DNA of 64,000 nt from Paenibacillaceae bacterium (GTDB taxonomy: Bacteria > Bacillota > Bacilli > Paenibacillales > NBRC-103111), in NCBI GenBank assembly GCA_029256185.1, contig JAQSYI010000003.1:1-64000 (forward strand), given 5' to 3'. Both the position numbers and the translations under genes were made by a program. This document shows positions 1-8,167 of this stretch, one piece after another. Position 1 is the stretch's first letter. The number at the start of each line of letters is the position of its first letter. The notes under the pieces were generated by a model that saw only the letters and a program-made list of their open reading frames with translations, ran no database searches and was not told where the DNA came from.

Positions 1-1
1 T

Positions 2-133
2 CACGGGATAGGAAAGAAGTATTTGCAGGTGTATTTGAGTGAATTTTGCTGCCGGATGAATCTGGCATTGGCGGGGAAGTCCATCTTTGAAGGGCTGAGT
101 CGGATTTGCGCCCAATCACACGGACTATACTAA
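2..133 (+). CDS. IS1595-like transposase, C-terminal fragment
   Basis: An open frame enters from the left edge of the window and stops with TAA at 131-133. The 43 residues read KKYLQVYLSEFCCRMNLAL and then SIFEGLSRIC. This resembles the extreme C-terminus of IS1595/ISXO2-type DDE transposases, which typically end in a KKYLQxYLxEFxxRFNRR pattern followed by a short helix. The Arg-Asn of the usual RFNRR is only partly kept (RMNLA), so the copy may be degenerate. The catalytic core would lie outside the window. I cannot tell whether the element is intact, and I could not find a matching inverted repeat with confidence in the bases that follow. The assignment rests on this short motif alone. Confidence 0.45.
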   Translation, partial: HGIGKKYLQVYLSEFCCRMNLALAGKSIFEGLSRICAQSHGLY

Positions 134-292
134 CTTCAGCAATCATATTGATCACGCCTGAAGAGAATTTCAAGAATTATTCGTTCCTTCCGCGCTGTTT
201 TTAGTACTAGAGCAATGCGAGTGAGTTTACTATTACCCAAGCCTAAAACTTCCATATTTCATATCAGACTTACATGCCGATGTGCGGCACCA
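134..292. other. Gap, nothing recognised
   Basis: AT-rich sequence between the transposase tail and the MITE-like repeat. I see no gene, RNA or convincing terminator. It may hold the right end of the IS1595-like element. Confidence 0.3.
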
Positions 293-463
293 CTAGGGCG
301 TGTCTGAAAACTCGCTTGAGGGCATCTTTTACCGTCTTTTCGCCCCTGGCTTCGTTGCTTTCGCTTGACCCGGGGTCCCCGGTACGCCTGCGCAAAAGTG
401 CCTTGCCAGAAACGAAAATTTGGGTGTTATCTGCTCCCCTCGGAGTTTTCAAACACGCCCTAA
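293..463. mobile_element. MITE-like element with 18-bp inverted ends, YTAR borders
   Basis: The ends are 18-bp imperfect inverted repeats: GGGCGTGTCTGAAAACTC at 296-313 and its complement at 443-460, differing at one position. The element is bordered by CTAG on the left (293-296) and CTAA on the right (460-463), and the interior of about 130 bp has no transposase. A 47-bp deletion form of the same element sits at 20345-20391, and 28-bp palindromic relatives sit at 20673-20700 and 60484-60511. Non-autonomous elements with GGGCGTGT ends and a YTAR/CTAG target are known for the IS5 superfamily, and that parentage is an inference. Confidence 0.65.
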
Positions 464-764
464 TAAATGAAGTAACGGAATTCTGTTATTTCAGGATAGA
501 TAGTCACTAACCCCGTAAAAGTTGCGCTGTTGCATTTAGGTGCTTGTCCCCCCATATTTTTTTGATCGTCCCAACTTGGATAATAATTGAGTAAGAAGCA
601 ACGAATTTTCAGTCGTCGAATCCAGTATTAAGAAAACGAGACTGAGGGCCAAGTTCTGTACATGAGAATTGATGGTAATTGAGAATTTTAGTAATTTTTT
701 GGAAACCTGAGTGAAAGGGATAGTCTCCAAAAGCTCTGTGAAATGAGATACACCAGCATGGACT
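464..764. other. Gap, no gene seen
   Basis: About 300 bases of low-complexity, AT-leaning sequence. Frames are short and lack ribosome binding sites. Nothing functional is recognised. Confidence 0.4.
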
Positions 765-1112
765 CGGAATGAACGGACTTGGGTGAATGGATTCCTAGTG
801 AATGGACTTGGAATGAAAGGTCTTACAGTGAACGGTCTAAGAGGAATGGACTTACAATGAACGGGCTTAGAGTGAATGGACATAAAGTGAACTGTCTTAA
901 GGTGAATGGGCTTAGAGTGAACGGGCTTAGAATGAATGGACTTACAGTGAACCGACTTAGAGTGAACGGTCTTGCAGTGAACGGTCTTGCAGTGAACGGT
1001 CTTGCAGTGAATGGTCTTGCAGTGAATGGTCTTGCAGTGAATGGTCTTGCAGTGAATGGTCTTGCAGTGAACGGTCTTAGAGTGGACTCAGACCGAATGA
1101 ACGGACTCCGGG
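765..1112. repeat. 15-bp minisatellite, about 23 units
   Basis: A degenerate tandem array with a 15-bp period, typified by AGTGAACGGTCTTGC. The central seven units (about 971-1075) are nearly identical and the flanking units are diverged. The period is a multiple of three and the unit lacks stops, so both strands stay open by chance; the plus frame reads as pentapeptide repeats of the type VNGLA. I see no ribosome binding site or signal peptide. The array abuts the 3' end of the M23 peptidase gene, which lies on the opposite strand. Confidence 0.85.
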
Positions 1113-1118
1113 TGGGTT

Positions 1119-1970
1119 TTATTGATTACTTTCCCACCATTGCAGGTAAGGGTAAGGATCAATGGTGTACCAAGCTGCCTGGTCCGTCTTGTATATGCCA
1201 AAGTGCAGATGCGGATCGAATTGCCCTTCTGTGCCTTCAGGTCCATAGCCTGTGCTGCCTACATATCCCAATAACTGCCCTTGGGTTACTTGACTGCCTT
1301 TGCCGATTCCCGGCGCATAACGGCTCAAGTGGGCGTAGTAAAATGCGGTAGTGCTGTCTGTACGGACGGTGACACGCCAACCGCCATATGCATTCCAGCC
1401 GAAATTGATAATCTCCCCATCCAAGACGCTGTAGACAGGCGTTCCTGTCGTCGCAAAAATATCCACTCCTTCATGCTTGCGGACAGCATCGCCGGAAGGC
1501 GTCCAAGATCGTCCGTCATTGTAATTATTAAGGAGCGGAACATGATAGGCACCCTTAGGCAGTGGAAACATACCATGCTGCAGCTGATCGGGTTTGGCTG
1601 CGGCCGCTTTAACAACATCCGGGATCATTACGGTCATTCCTTCCGCTACACGGTCTGGAGCGGTGATCTGCGGATTGGCTTGCAGCAAGGCAGCCAAGGT
1701 TACTCCAAACTTCTGGCTAACCAGCCATAAGGTGTCATTCTTTTTCAGTGCATACGGTGTAGGGCCGGGTACCTTCAAAACCTGACCGGGATAAATCATA
1801 GTCGACCCTAAGGCGTTGTCTGCTGCCAGTTGGTCGATGGAAATATGATATTGATTGGAGATTTTCCACAATGTGTCTCCCGGCACAACAGTATAAGAAG
1901 CAGCATTGGCCGTACCCGCGAACAGGAAAATACCGGCTGTTAGACTTATAATCTGGTTTCGGATCTTCAC
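1119..1970 (-). CDS. Secreted LysM-M23 metallopeptidase (cell-wall hydrolase)
   Basis: A 283-residue exported peptidoglycan endopeptidase. A signal peptide (residues 1-23, ending TANA) is followed by two LysM modules at about 26-68 and 73-117, which bind the glycan strands. A C-terminal M23 (LytM-type) domain follows. Its zinc ligands are visible as HEGVD (His166, Asp170) and as HLHFG near residue 255. The start is GTG at 1970, preceded on the minus strand by AAGGGAG at suitable spacing. The gene stands alone and is divergent from the oxidoreductase at 2170. The family cleaves peptide cross-bridges during growth or sporulation, but which of these applies here cannot be read from the sequence. 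A minisatellite begins just after its stop codon. Confidence 0.93.
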   Translation of the reverse strand: MKIRNQIISLTAGIFLFAGTANAASYTVVPGDTLWKISNQYHISIDQLAADNALGSTMIYPGQVLKVPGPTPYALKKNDTLWLVSQKFGVTLAALLQANPQITAPDRVAEGMTVMIPDVVKAAAAKPDQLQHGMFPLPKGAYHVPLLNNYNDGRSWTPSGDAVRKHEGVDIFATTGTPVYSVLDGEIINFGWNAYGGWRVTVRTDSTTAFYYAHLSRYAPGIGKGSQVTQGQLLGYVGSTGYGPEGTEGQFDPHLHFGIYKTDQAAWYTIDPYPYLQWWESNQ

Positions 1971-2169
1971 AATATCAGCTCCCTTGATACAAAGATAGTC
2001 TTCTATCTAAATTATCGAGGTATTGGAAGCTGGAATAAAGTATTAAATATTGGTAAATTAGCGCGGATACCATATCAGAATACATCCAGGGCAGAGAGGC
2101 AATAATGAGTCAGGATGTTCCATAAAGTGGAGCATGAACCGAAAGTGTTCTATTAAAGGGGGTATAACG

Positions 2170-3720
2170 ATGACTTCAATTTCAACGGATAACATTCAAG
2201 CGGATTTTCCAGATCTCCCGCAGTCCTTTTGGCTGGCTTCTTCAACCATCCCAGAATTTCCGTCGTTGTCATCAGATATTAAGACAGACGTGGCGGTGGT
2301 GGGAGCAGGGATCACCGGGATTACTGCAGCTTACCTTCTCGCTGAGAAAGGCTATAAAGTAGCCGTTATCGACAGCGGCAGGGTCCTGAATGGCACTACG
2401 GGGCACACAACGGCCAAACTGACCGCCCAGCATGATCTGATCTATGATAGCTATATCTCGCATTTTGGCCGGGAACAAAGCCGTCTTTATTACGAGGCGA
2501 ATAATGAAGCGCTGCAATTCGTCAAGCAGATGGTAAAGGAACGGGAGATTGATTGCCAATATTCGGAGGAGGACGCCTGGGTATATACTTGCTCGGAGGA
2601 ATATATAGAGAAAATCGACTCCGAATACAGGGCCTATGAAGCTCTGGGGATTCCGGGAGCTTATAACAAGCAGATTCCGCTTCCTCTTAAAACCTTGGCG
2701 GCAGTAGTGATGAAAAATCAGGCTCAGTTCAACCCTGTGCCATTCCTGCTCTATCTTATTCAACAAATACTTCGGCATGGAGGACAGTTCTATAGTCATA
2801 CCACGGTCAACGGTATAGAAAAGGGGCAGCCTGCCGTTGTAAAAACAGCTGGGGGATCAAAAATTGTATGCGACTATGTAATAAGCGCTTCCCATTTTCC
2901 GTTCAATGATATAAGCGGATTCTACTTTGCGCGGCTGCATGCTGAGCGTTCTTATGTGCTCGCGGCTAAAACAGCAGCCAAGTATCCGGGCGGCATGTAC
3001 TTGAGCGCGGAAGATCCCAAACGCTCTCTCCGTTCCGTACAAATCCACGGCGAGCCTATGGTGCTCATTGGAGGAGAGGGTCATAAGACAGGCCAGGGCA
3101 TCTGCACCTTCCAACATTACGAAGCCCTCCGCGAGTTTGGCAAGACTGAACTGGGGCTTGAAAAGATAGCTTACCGCTGGTCTGCCCAGGATCTGTACTC
3201 GCTGGATAATCTGCCATATATCGGCCAGGAGCTTGCCGGTGTACCGAATCTGTTCGTAGCCACAGGTTATCGCAAATGGGGAATGACTACCGGCATTGCA
3301 GCAGCCATTCTGCTCTCCAAACTGATTCATGGAGAAGAAAGTCCTTACGAGGACTTGTTCGCTCCTGTGAGATTCCACGCCAATCCCAGTATTCAGACCT
3401 TCGTCATCCAAAATGCCAATGTGGCCAAGGAACTGGTCGCCGGCAAGCTGGGTATGATTCATCGCACTGTAGAAGAACTGCAGATCGATGAAGGAGCGGT
3501 GGTACGGATTAACGGCAAACGGGCGGGGGCTTACCGGGATATGGAAGGTGCTTTGCATCTGGTTGATACTACATGCACCCATTTGGGCTGCGAGGTGGAA
3601 TGGAATGAGGGCGAACGCAGCTGGGATTGCCCCTGCCACGGGTCCAGATTTTCATACGAAGGAAACGTTCTGGAGGGACCGGCTAAAAAAGCACTCGGTG
3701 CTGTCACTCATCCCGTATGA
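2170..3720 (+). CDS. FAD-dependent oxidoreductase with C-terminal Rieske domain (YhfW-like)
   Basis: A 516-residue protein. The N-terminal half is a DadA/GlpD-type FAD-binding fold with the dinucleotide motif VVGAGITGITAAYLL at about residue 37. The C-terminus is a Rieske [2Fe-2S] domain with ligand pairs CTHLGC and CPCHGS. The fusion is that of Bacillus subtilis YhfW and related proteins of unknown substrate, so electron transfer from an amine or amino-acid-like substrate to the Fe-S cluster is only a family-level guess. I chose the ATG at 2170, preceded by AAAGGGGG at about 8 bases, over an in-frame upstream ATG at 2134 that lacks a site. There is no operon partner; the next gene starts 138 bases later. 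Confidence 0.9.
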   Translation: MTSISTDNIQADFPDLPQSFWLASSTIPEFPSLSSDIKTDVAVVGAGITGITAAYLLAEKGYKVAVIDSGRVLNGTTGHTTAKLTAQHDLIYDSYISHFGREQSRLYYEANNEALQFVKQMVKEREIDCQYSEEDAWVYTCSEEYIEKIDSEYRAYEALGIPGAYNKQIPLPLKTLAAVVMKNQAQFNPVPFLLYLIQQILRHGGQFYSHTTVNGIEKGQPAVVKTAGGSKIVCDYVISASHFPFNDISGFYFARLHAERSYVLAAKTAAKYPGGMYLSAEDPKRSLRSVQIHGEPMVLIGGEGHKTGQGICTFQHYEALREFGKTELGLEKIAYRWSAQDLYSLDNLPYIGQELAGVPNLFVATGYRKWGMTTGIAAAILLSKLIHGEESPYEDLFAPVRFHANPSIQTFVIQNANVAKELVAGKLGMIHRTVEELQIDEGAVVRINGKRAGAYRDMEGALHLVDTTCTHLGCEVEWNEGERSWDCPCHGSRFSYEGNVLEGPAKKALGAVTHPV

Positions 3721-3858
3721 GTTGACCTATGCGGTGTAACTGACTGAATAAAAAGCAGCAGCCTTTCTTCTTCCAAGCAACTTTCAATGCGGTAAATCCG
3801 TCTATAGTTACAGATGATTTTTCTGTAAAGCACGAGCACTATAGAAGGGAATCCACAC

Positions 3859-4662
3859 ATGAAGAAGAGCATGTTGTTCATTTGGGCAGCCATTCTGGTC
3901 TTGTCCGCCGCTTGTGACGACAGCGAGAGCAAGTATACTGCCGCGGCTCCTAGTTCGGCGGTCGCTTCAATGTCGCCTGCAGTATCTTTGCCCGCAACAT
4001 CCCCGTCCGCAATACTTTTGCCGGCCGTATCTTCGCCCGCAGCTGCTTCTCCGGAAGCCTCTTCATTCCCTTTACCGGAAGGAACTGTAGAAGACATGTC
4101 TATCCGGGCGGTGGGAGAACATCCTTCGGGGCAAATTCTCGTTCAGCCCGCCAGTCTCGCAACCCGTGCCCCGCTGGGATCTCCCAGCTGCTATGGACAG
4201 GAAACAGACTTGGGTTGGAGAGGCGACTATGAGGCTGTTTGGCAAACTGGCGATGGCGCAAAGCCGGTGGGAGTATTCACTTTCCCGGCAGACTTCGAGA
4301 TCATCCAACGGAAGAGCGATACGGTGAAGATGGAGAAGCATACGTTAGGAGATACGGATATTTTCACCTATGTGCCCCGCTATACCGATTGCCACGGTTT
4401 GGAAACGTATCTGTTTGGTGTGAGCGGCAAGGAGGCTTTCCCGATTTCGTTAAAAATGGACAGTGAGCGCGTTCTTACTCGTTTGAGTCACTTGCCTAAT
4501 CGCTCCGTACAATGGAAGAACGAAGAAATGATTATAACCGGCGGGTACGGTGCGGGGCAGGAATTTATCTCTGTATATCATTTTCACTATGATCCCAAGG
4601 AGCGGTCCATGATTCTGAAGACAACGGATCTGGTCAGTCCCAATGATATCTATAAAGATTAA
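3859..4662 (+). CDS. Lipoprotein of unknown function with Ala/Ser/Pro-rich linker
   Basis: A 267-residue protein with a lipoprotein signal peptide; the lipobox LSAAC puts the lipidated Cys at residue 19. Residues about 28-75 form a low-complexity linker of short S-P-A-rich repeats, which would hold the folded part away from the membrane. The remaining roughly 190 residues form a globular domain with many aromatic residues and a CYGQETDLGW segment that I do not recognise. It is surface-anchored by inference. The gene is monocistronic, followed by a hairpin at 4717-4746, and its downstream neighbour is on the opposite strand. No function is proposed. Confidence 0.75.
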   Translation: MKKSMLFIWAAILVLSAACDDSESKYTAAAPSSAVASMSPAVSLPATSPSAILLPAVSSPAAASPEASSFPLPEGTVEDMSIRAVGEHPSGQILVQPASLATRAPLGSPSCYGQETDLGWRGDYEAVWQTGDGAKPVGVFTFPADFEIIQRKSDTVKMEKHTLGDTDIFTYVPRYTDCHGLETYLFGVSGKEAFPISLKMDSERVLTRLSHLPNRSVQWKNEEMIITGGYGAGQEFISVYHFHYDPKERSMILKTTDLVSPNDIYKD

Positions 4663-4716
4663 TTGAGTTTGCATGTGTGCCAAAGAGAGTGGCATGAATA
4701 TAAGGGAAGAACATGC

Positions 4717-4746
4717 AGGAAGCCAGCGATTATTCGCTGGCTTCCT
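4717..4746. terminator. 13-bp hairpin between convergent genes
   Basis: Perfect inverted repeat AGGAAGCCAGCGA / TCGCTGGCTTCCT with a 4-base loop. It lies between a plus-strand gene ending at 4662 and a minus-strand gene ending at 4807. The following T-run is weak, so this is a probable bidirectional terminator. Confidence 0.6.
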
Positions 4747-4806
4747 GTGTTGCTTGGAGGAACTTAATCAGGTGATTGAGAGATGGAGAAGTATTAATTT
4801 CAGTGT

Positions 4807-5991
4807 TTATTTCACTGCGTATTGAGTTAGGGACTTGTATTGCTCATCGGTCAGATCCTTGCTGTGGTAGAACAGCTTGTAGAAGCGGTTTACTTCCTGC
4901 TTCATATCATAGTGAAAGGCATCCGGGTACAGCAACTGCGAGAGCCATACCATACCTATGTATCGGTTGATGGAAGGGGGAGAGCCCAGCCAGTTGTAAG
5001 GCGTGGCGGGAACTTCATAGAATTTGCCTTCAGCAATAGCCTTCATTTGCTTCCATGTGCCGTCCGCCGCGGCCTTGCTGTAAAAGCTTTGCGGAGCAAA
5101 CAGGATTACATCCGGTTTCCACTGGACAATCTGCTCCAGGGAAACTTCATTTCCGGTCCCCTTGCTGGAAGGATTGTCGATCACCGCCACATTATCTCCC
5201 ATCAGATCCAGCACCTCCGCATGGAAGGAGCCCTTGGCAATGACGTTGGTGCCGGTATCTCCCAAGCTGTAAAGCACTTTTACTTTTTTATCCCCGATGG
5301 TCTTCATGGTCTCGGTGGTATTGGTATAGATTTCCTTGCAGTAATCCGATAATACTTTGGCTTCCTGAGGCATTCCCAACACTTGTCCCAGAGTCTCATA
5401 GCTCGACGACATGGTGGCGAGAGTCGCTTCGATAAAGATCGTGGGAATGCCGAGCTGCTTCTGTACGGAATCCATATCGTCCACTATGCTGCTTTTCTTC
5501 TCCCCGATATCGATGATGATCTCCGGAGCGGCTGCGGCCAAGGCCTCCTTGTTCAGATTGGCGGAGCCGTAAAATTGTCCAAATACGGGAAGGCTCAAAT
5601 ATTTGGAGTCCAAATAAGTGCCGGAGTCCTGACTCCATTTGTTGGACAGGCCCACCAGTTTATCAGGGGCCAGGGCGAACAGCACCATTTGGGCCAATTG
5701 TCCCGAAGGGGCGATTTTCTTCACGTTCTTAGGCAATTCTACTTGGCGGCCTGCAGAGTCGGTGAAGATGTAAGTCGCTGCCGGGCTCTGTGATGCGGCT
5801 GCAGACGGGGAGGGCTGGATGCTTGAAGAGCCGGAGGCGGCGGTTGACGTTGCACCGGTTGTGGCGTTCACTGTTGCACCGGCCGCTGAGGTGCCTTGAT
5901 CCTGTGATGATGAGCCGCAGGCGGCCAGCAGAGATGCGGCAAGAATCAGCGAAAGCACGGTGGGGGAGATGCCGGATAAACTTTTTTTCAT
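4807..5991 (-). CDS. Metal-chelate ABC transporter, substrate-binding lipoprotein
   Basis: A 394-residue lipoprotein with lipobox LLAAC (Cys25), then a Ser/Ala/Thr-rich spacer to about residue 75. A class III periplasmic-binding fold follows (PF01497, the FecB/BtuF type used for ferric siderophores, haem and cobalamin). Family features include a DSAGRQVELP strand at the start of the fold, the EIIIDIGEKK segment and the C-terminal PPSINRYIGMVWL helix. It is the last gene of a three-gene importer operon: its ATG overlaps the stop of the ATPase gene by one base (TAATG), with AAGGAG 9 bases upstream. The ligand is unknown. The divergent DUF364/GTPase operon and the Fur-like sites at 8049-8078 point to a metal chelate. 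Confidence 0.9.
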   Translation of the reverse strand: MKKSLSGISPTVLSLILAASLLAACGSSSQDQGTSAAGATVNATTGATSTAASGSSSIQPSPSAAASQSPAATYIFTDSAGRQVELPKNVKKIAPSGQLAQMVLFALAPDKLVGLSNKWSQDSGTYLDSKYLSLPVFGQFYGSANLNKEALAAAAPEIIIDIGEKKSSIVDDMDSVQKQLGIPTIFIEATLATMSSSYETLGQVLGMPQEAKVLSDYCKEIYTNTTETMKTIGDKKVKVLYSLGDTGTNVIAKGSFHAEVLDLMGDNVAVIDNPSSKGTGNEVSLEQIVQWKPDVILFAPQSFYSKAAADGTWKQMKAIAEGKFYEVPATPYNWLGSPPSINRYIGMVWLSQLLYPDAFHYDMKQEVNRFYKLFYHSKDLTDEQYKSLTQYAVK

Positions 5992-6806
5992 TAGAACACG
6001 CTCCTTATCAGATGATTGCGTTTGATCTCGGGGATGGCAAATTGGGGAATGCAGAGGGAAACGGCGCCGTCGTAGAGCTGCTCCAGAGCAATCTCGATTC
6101 CGTACAGAGAATGGATTAATTCTGCGCTTATTACTTCACGGGGCGAGCCAAAGGCCAATACCCGGCCCTCCTGCAGGGCAAGCACCTGGTCAGCGAACAA
6201 CAGCGCCTGATCCGGGTTATGAGTGGATTGCAGGATGGTATAACCAGTCTGTGCAAGCTGCTTGACGGTCTGCAGCACCCGGAGCTGGTTGCCGTAATCC
6301 AGATTGGCGGTGGGCTCATCCATAATCAGAATCCGGGCCTGTTGGGCCAATGCCCTGGCGATCAGCACCAGCTGACGTTCACCGCCGCTCAGTTGCATGA
6401 AGCTCTGCCGGGACAGCCGGGAAATCCCCACTTGCTCCAACGCTTCTTCCGCCTGTCGGCGCTGCATGACCCCCGGCACAGAAAGCACGGAGAATTGGGA
6501 GGTGGTACCCATCAGCACCATATCCATTACGGAATAGCTGAAGGCGGGAGAATGGGATTGGGGAACGTAGGCAATATGCCGGGCCAACTGGTTGGCGGAC
6601 AGCGTGTCCGCTTTTTGGCCGCTAATCCTTATGTCTCCCGTATATCCTGCCAGCAAGCCCAAAATGCAGCGGAACAAGGTGCTTTTGCCTACACCGTTGG
6701 GCCCCAGCAGACACAGCAGACTATGGGCTTGTTGACTAAAGCTGATGTCATGAAGCACCTCCCTGCTGCGGTAGGAATAGCTGAGCCGCTCTACCTGAAT
6801 GCTCAC
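5991..6806 (-). CDS. Metal-chelate ABC transporter, ATPase subunit (FecE/BtuD type)
   Basis: A cytoplasmic ATP-binding subunit of about 271 residues. It shows Walker A LLGPNGVGKST near residue 35, signature LSGGERQLVLIARAL near 143 and Walker B ILIMDEPTANLD. I prefer the GTG at 6806 because AGCAGGTGA lies about 6 bases upstream. A TTG two codons earlier (6812) sits right against that site and is less likely. It powers the FecCD-type permease encoded upstream and overlaps the binding-protein gene downstream by one base. The spacer between it and the permease gene is filled with a degenerate tandem repeat that appears to derive from this gene's own ribosome binding site. Confidence 0.92.
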   Translation of the reverse strand: MSIQVERLSYSYRSREVLHDISFSQQAHSLLCLLGPNGVGKSTLFRCILGLLAGYTGDIRISGQKADTLSANQLARHIAYVPQSHSPAFSYSVMDMVLMGTTSQFSVLSVPGVMQRRQAEEALEQVGISRLSRQSFMQLSGGERQLVLIARALAQQARILIMDEPTANLDYGNQLRVLQTVKQLAQTGYTILQSTHNPDQALLFADQVLALQEGRVLAFGSPREVISAELIHSLYGIEIALEQLYDGAVSLCIPQFAIPEIKRNHLIRSVF

Positions 6807-6939
6807 GCTCAATCACCTGCTCTTTGTTGGGTTCAATGCTAATCACTGTTGAATTCAATGCTATTCATTGCTGGGTTCAATGCTACTACTGTTGAATTCA
6901 ATGCTGCTCATTGTTGGTTCAATCCTGCTCTTATTGGGT
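6807..6939 (-). repeat. Degenerate ~22-bp tandem repeat between permease and ATPase genes
   Basis: Read on the minus strand, about seven units of 20-23 bases follow one another. They have a core of AGCATTGAACCCAACAATGA and begin and end in near-copies of AAGAGCAGGTGAnTGA. The first copy carries the permease stop codon and the last carries the ribosome binding site of the ATPase gene, so the spacer looks like an expansion of the gene junction. Confidence 0.75.
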
Positions 6940-7962
6940 TCAGTCACCTGCTCTTATAATCAGGCCAAGAAAAAACGGGGCTCCAATAAATGCTGTCAGG
7001 ATGCCGATGGGGATCTCGCTGGTCCAAAGATTGCGGGAAACGTTGTCCACTCCCAGCAGAAAGATGGACCCAGCCAGCATGGATACAGGGAGCAGCCGCT
7101 GATAGTTGTTGCCCGCAAGCCATCTGGAGATGTGGGGGATTACCAGTCCCACCCAACCGATCATGCCGCTTACGGCGACGCTGGACGCTGTAATCAGCGT
7201 GGCGCATAAGATGACTGTGAGGCGGACAGCTCCTGTATTGACTCCCATGGTACGGGCTTCATCATCTCCCAGGGTAAGAATATTGATCCTCCACCGCAGC
7301 AGAAGCAGGGGAATAAGACCGATCCCCATGGGGATCATGCTGAACCACACATCCGACTGTCCGGTTCCCGCCAGACTGCCCATCAGCCAGTAGGTGATGG
7401 CCGGGAGCTCATCGTTGGGGTCTGCGACAAGCTTGATGTAGGAGGTACAGGCAGAAAATAAGGAGCCGACCATAATCCCGGACAGGACCAGCGGCAGGAT
7501 ACGGGAGCCCCTGGTGCGGTTGCTGATGATAAATACGATGCCAACAGACAGGATGCTAAAGACAAACGCGCTAAAAGTAATCTGTTCCTTGGTCCCCTCC
7601 AGCAATATGGCCAGTGCGGCGCCGAAGGAAGCGCCCGCTGATGCTCCCAGAACGTCTGGAGCCGCCATAGGATTCTGGAATATGCCCTGGTACGATGCCC
7701 CCGCCGCCGAAAGACAGCAGCCTACCAGGCAAGCCAGAAAAATGCGGGGCAGCCTCACATTAAAGAAAATGGCCTCCATCTGAGGATCGATATGGGCAGC
7801 AGCCGCAGCTTGTCCTGCCATGATTCTGGAGGCCACAAGCTTTAGCACCTCTTGAGGGGAAATGGGGTAGCGTCCCAGATTCAACGAGACCAATACCGAA
7901 ACGAACAGCAGCAGGGCGAGGCCGGTTATCACCCATACATGCCTGTATGATTTCAATGGCAT
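6940..7962 (-). CDS. Metal-chelate ABC transporter, permease subunit (FecCD family)
   Basis: A 340-residue polytopic membrane protein of the FecCD/BtuC family (PF01032). It starts with a basic N-terminus and hydrophobic segment VITGLALLLFVSVLVSL and carries the family signatures LPRIFLACLVGCCLSAAG and GLVIPHISRWL. Members form homodimers of ten helices per subunit and pass iron-siderophore, haem or cobalamin. The ATG at 7962 touches the AAGGGGG ribosome binding site. A TTG two codons later (7956) has a more normal spacing and may be the true start. It is the first gene of a leftward operon, promoter-proximal to the Fur-like sites in the divergent intergenic region. Confidence 0.92.
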   Translation of the reverse strand: MPLKSYRHVWVITGLALLLFVSVLVSLNLGRYPISPQEVLKLVASRIMAGQAAAAAHIDPQMEAIFFNVRLPRIFLACLVGCCLSAAGASYQGIFQNPMAAPDVLGASAGASFGAALAILLEGTKEQITFSAFVFSILSVGIVFIISNRTRGSRILPLVLSGIMVGSLFSACTSYIKLVADPNDELPAITYWLMGSLAGTGQSDVWFSMIPMGIGLIPLLLLRWRINILTLGDDEARTMGVNTGAVRLTVILCATLITASSVAVSGMIGWVGLVIPHISRWLAGNNYQRLLPVSMLAGSIFLLGVDNVSRNLWTSEIPIGILTAFIGAPFFLGLIIRAGD

Positions 7963-8048
7963 CCCCCTTATTGTGAAAGTGATTTTTGTCGATCATTGTA
8001 GCAATTGATTATTGTTATGTCAATCACAAAAATATAATTAGACATAAA

Positions 8049-8078
8049 TGATTATAATTGAAATGATTATTTTTGAAA
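8049..8078. promoter_or_regulatory. Two overlapping Fur-like operator half-matches
   Basis: TGATTATAATTGAAA (8049-8063) and TGATTATTTTTGAAA (8064-8078) are direct 15-base neighbours. Each partly matches the Bacillus Fur 7-1-7 consensus TGATAATNATTATCA; a further TGATTATTGTTATGTCA lies about 30 bases upstream. They sit in the AT-rich gap between the divergent importer and GTPase operons. Control by Fur or a relative (Zur, PerR) is an inference. Confidence 0.45.
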
Positions 8079-8167
8079 ATTTAGATTGAAATTTCAGAAC
8101 TTACGAGTTAAATTAGCACTATTAGATATATTTGAATAAGGTTGATTGTGAAGGGTGGAGGAGAAGC

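Noticed and set aside
536..883. 115-residue minus-strand frame rich in PFT repeats
   Set aside because: Same minisatellite read on the other strand; low complexity and no start context.
765..1112. CRISPR array
   Set aside because: Units are contiguous 15-mers without unique spacers and no cas gene is in the window.
779..1351. 190-residue plus-strand frame with VNGLA pentapeptide repeats
   Set aside because: It is produced by the stop-free 15-bp minisatellite and then runs antisense through the M23 peptidase gene; no ribosome binding site or signal peptide.
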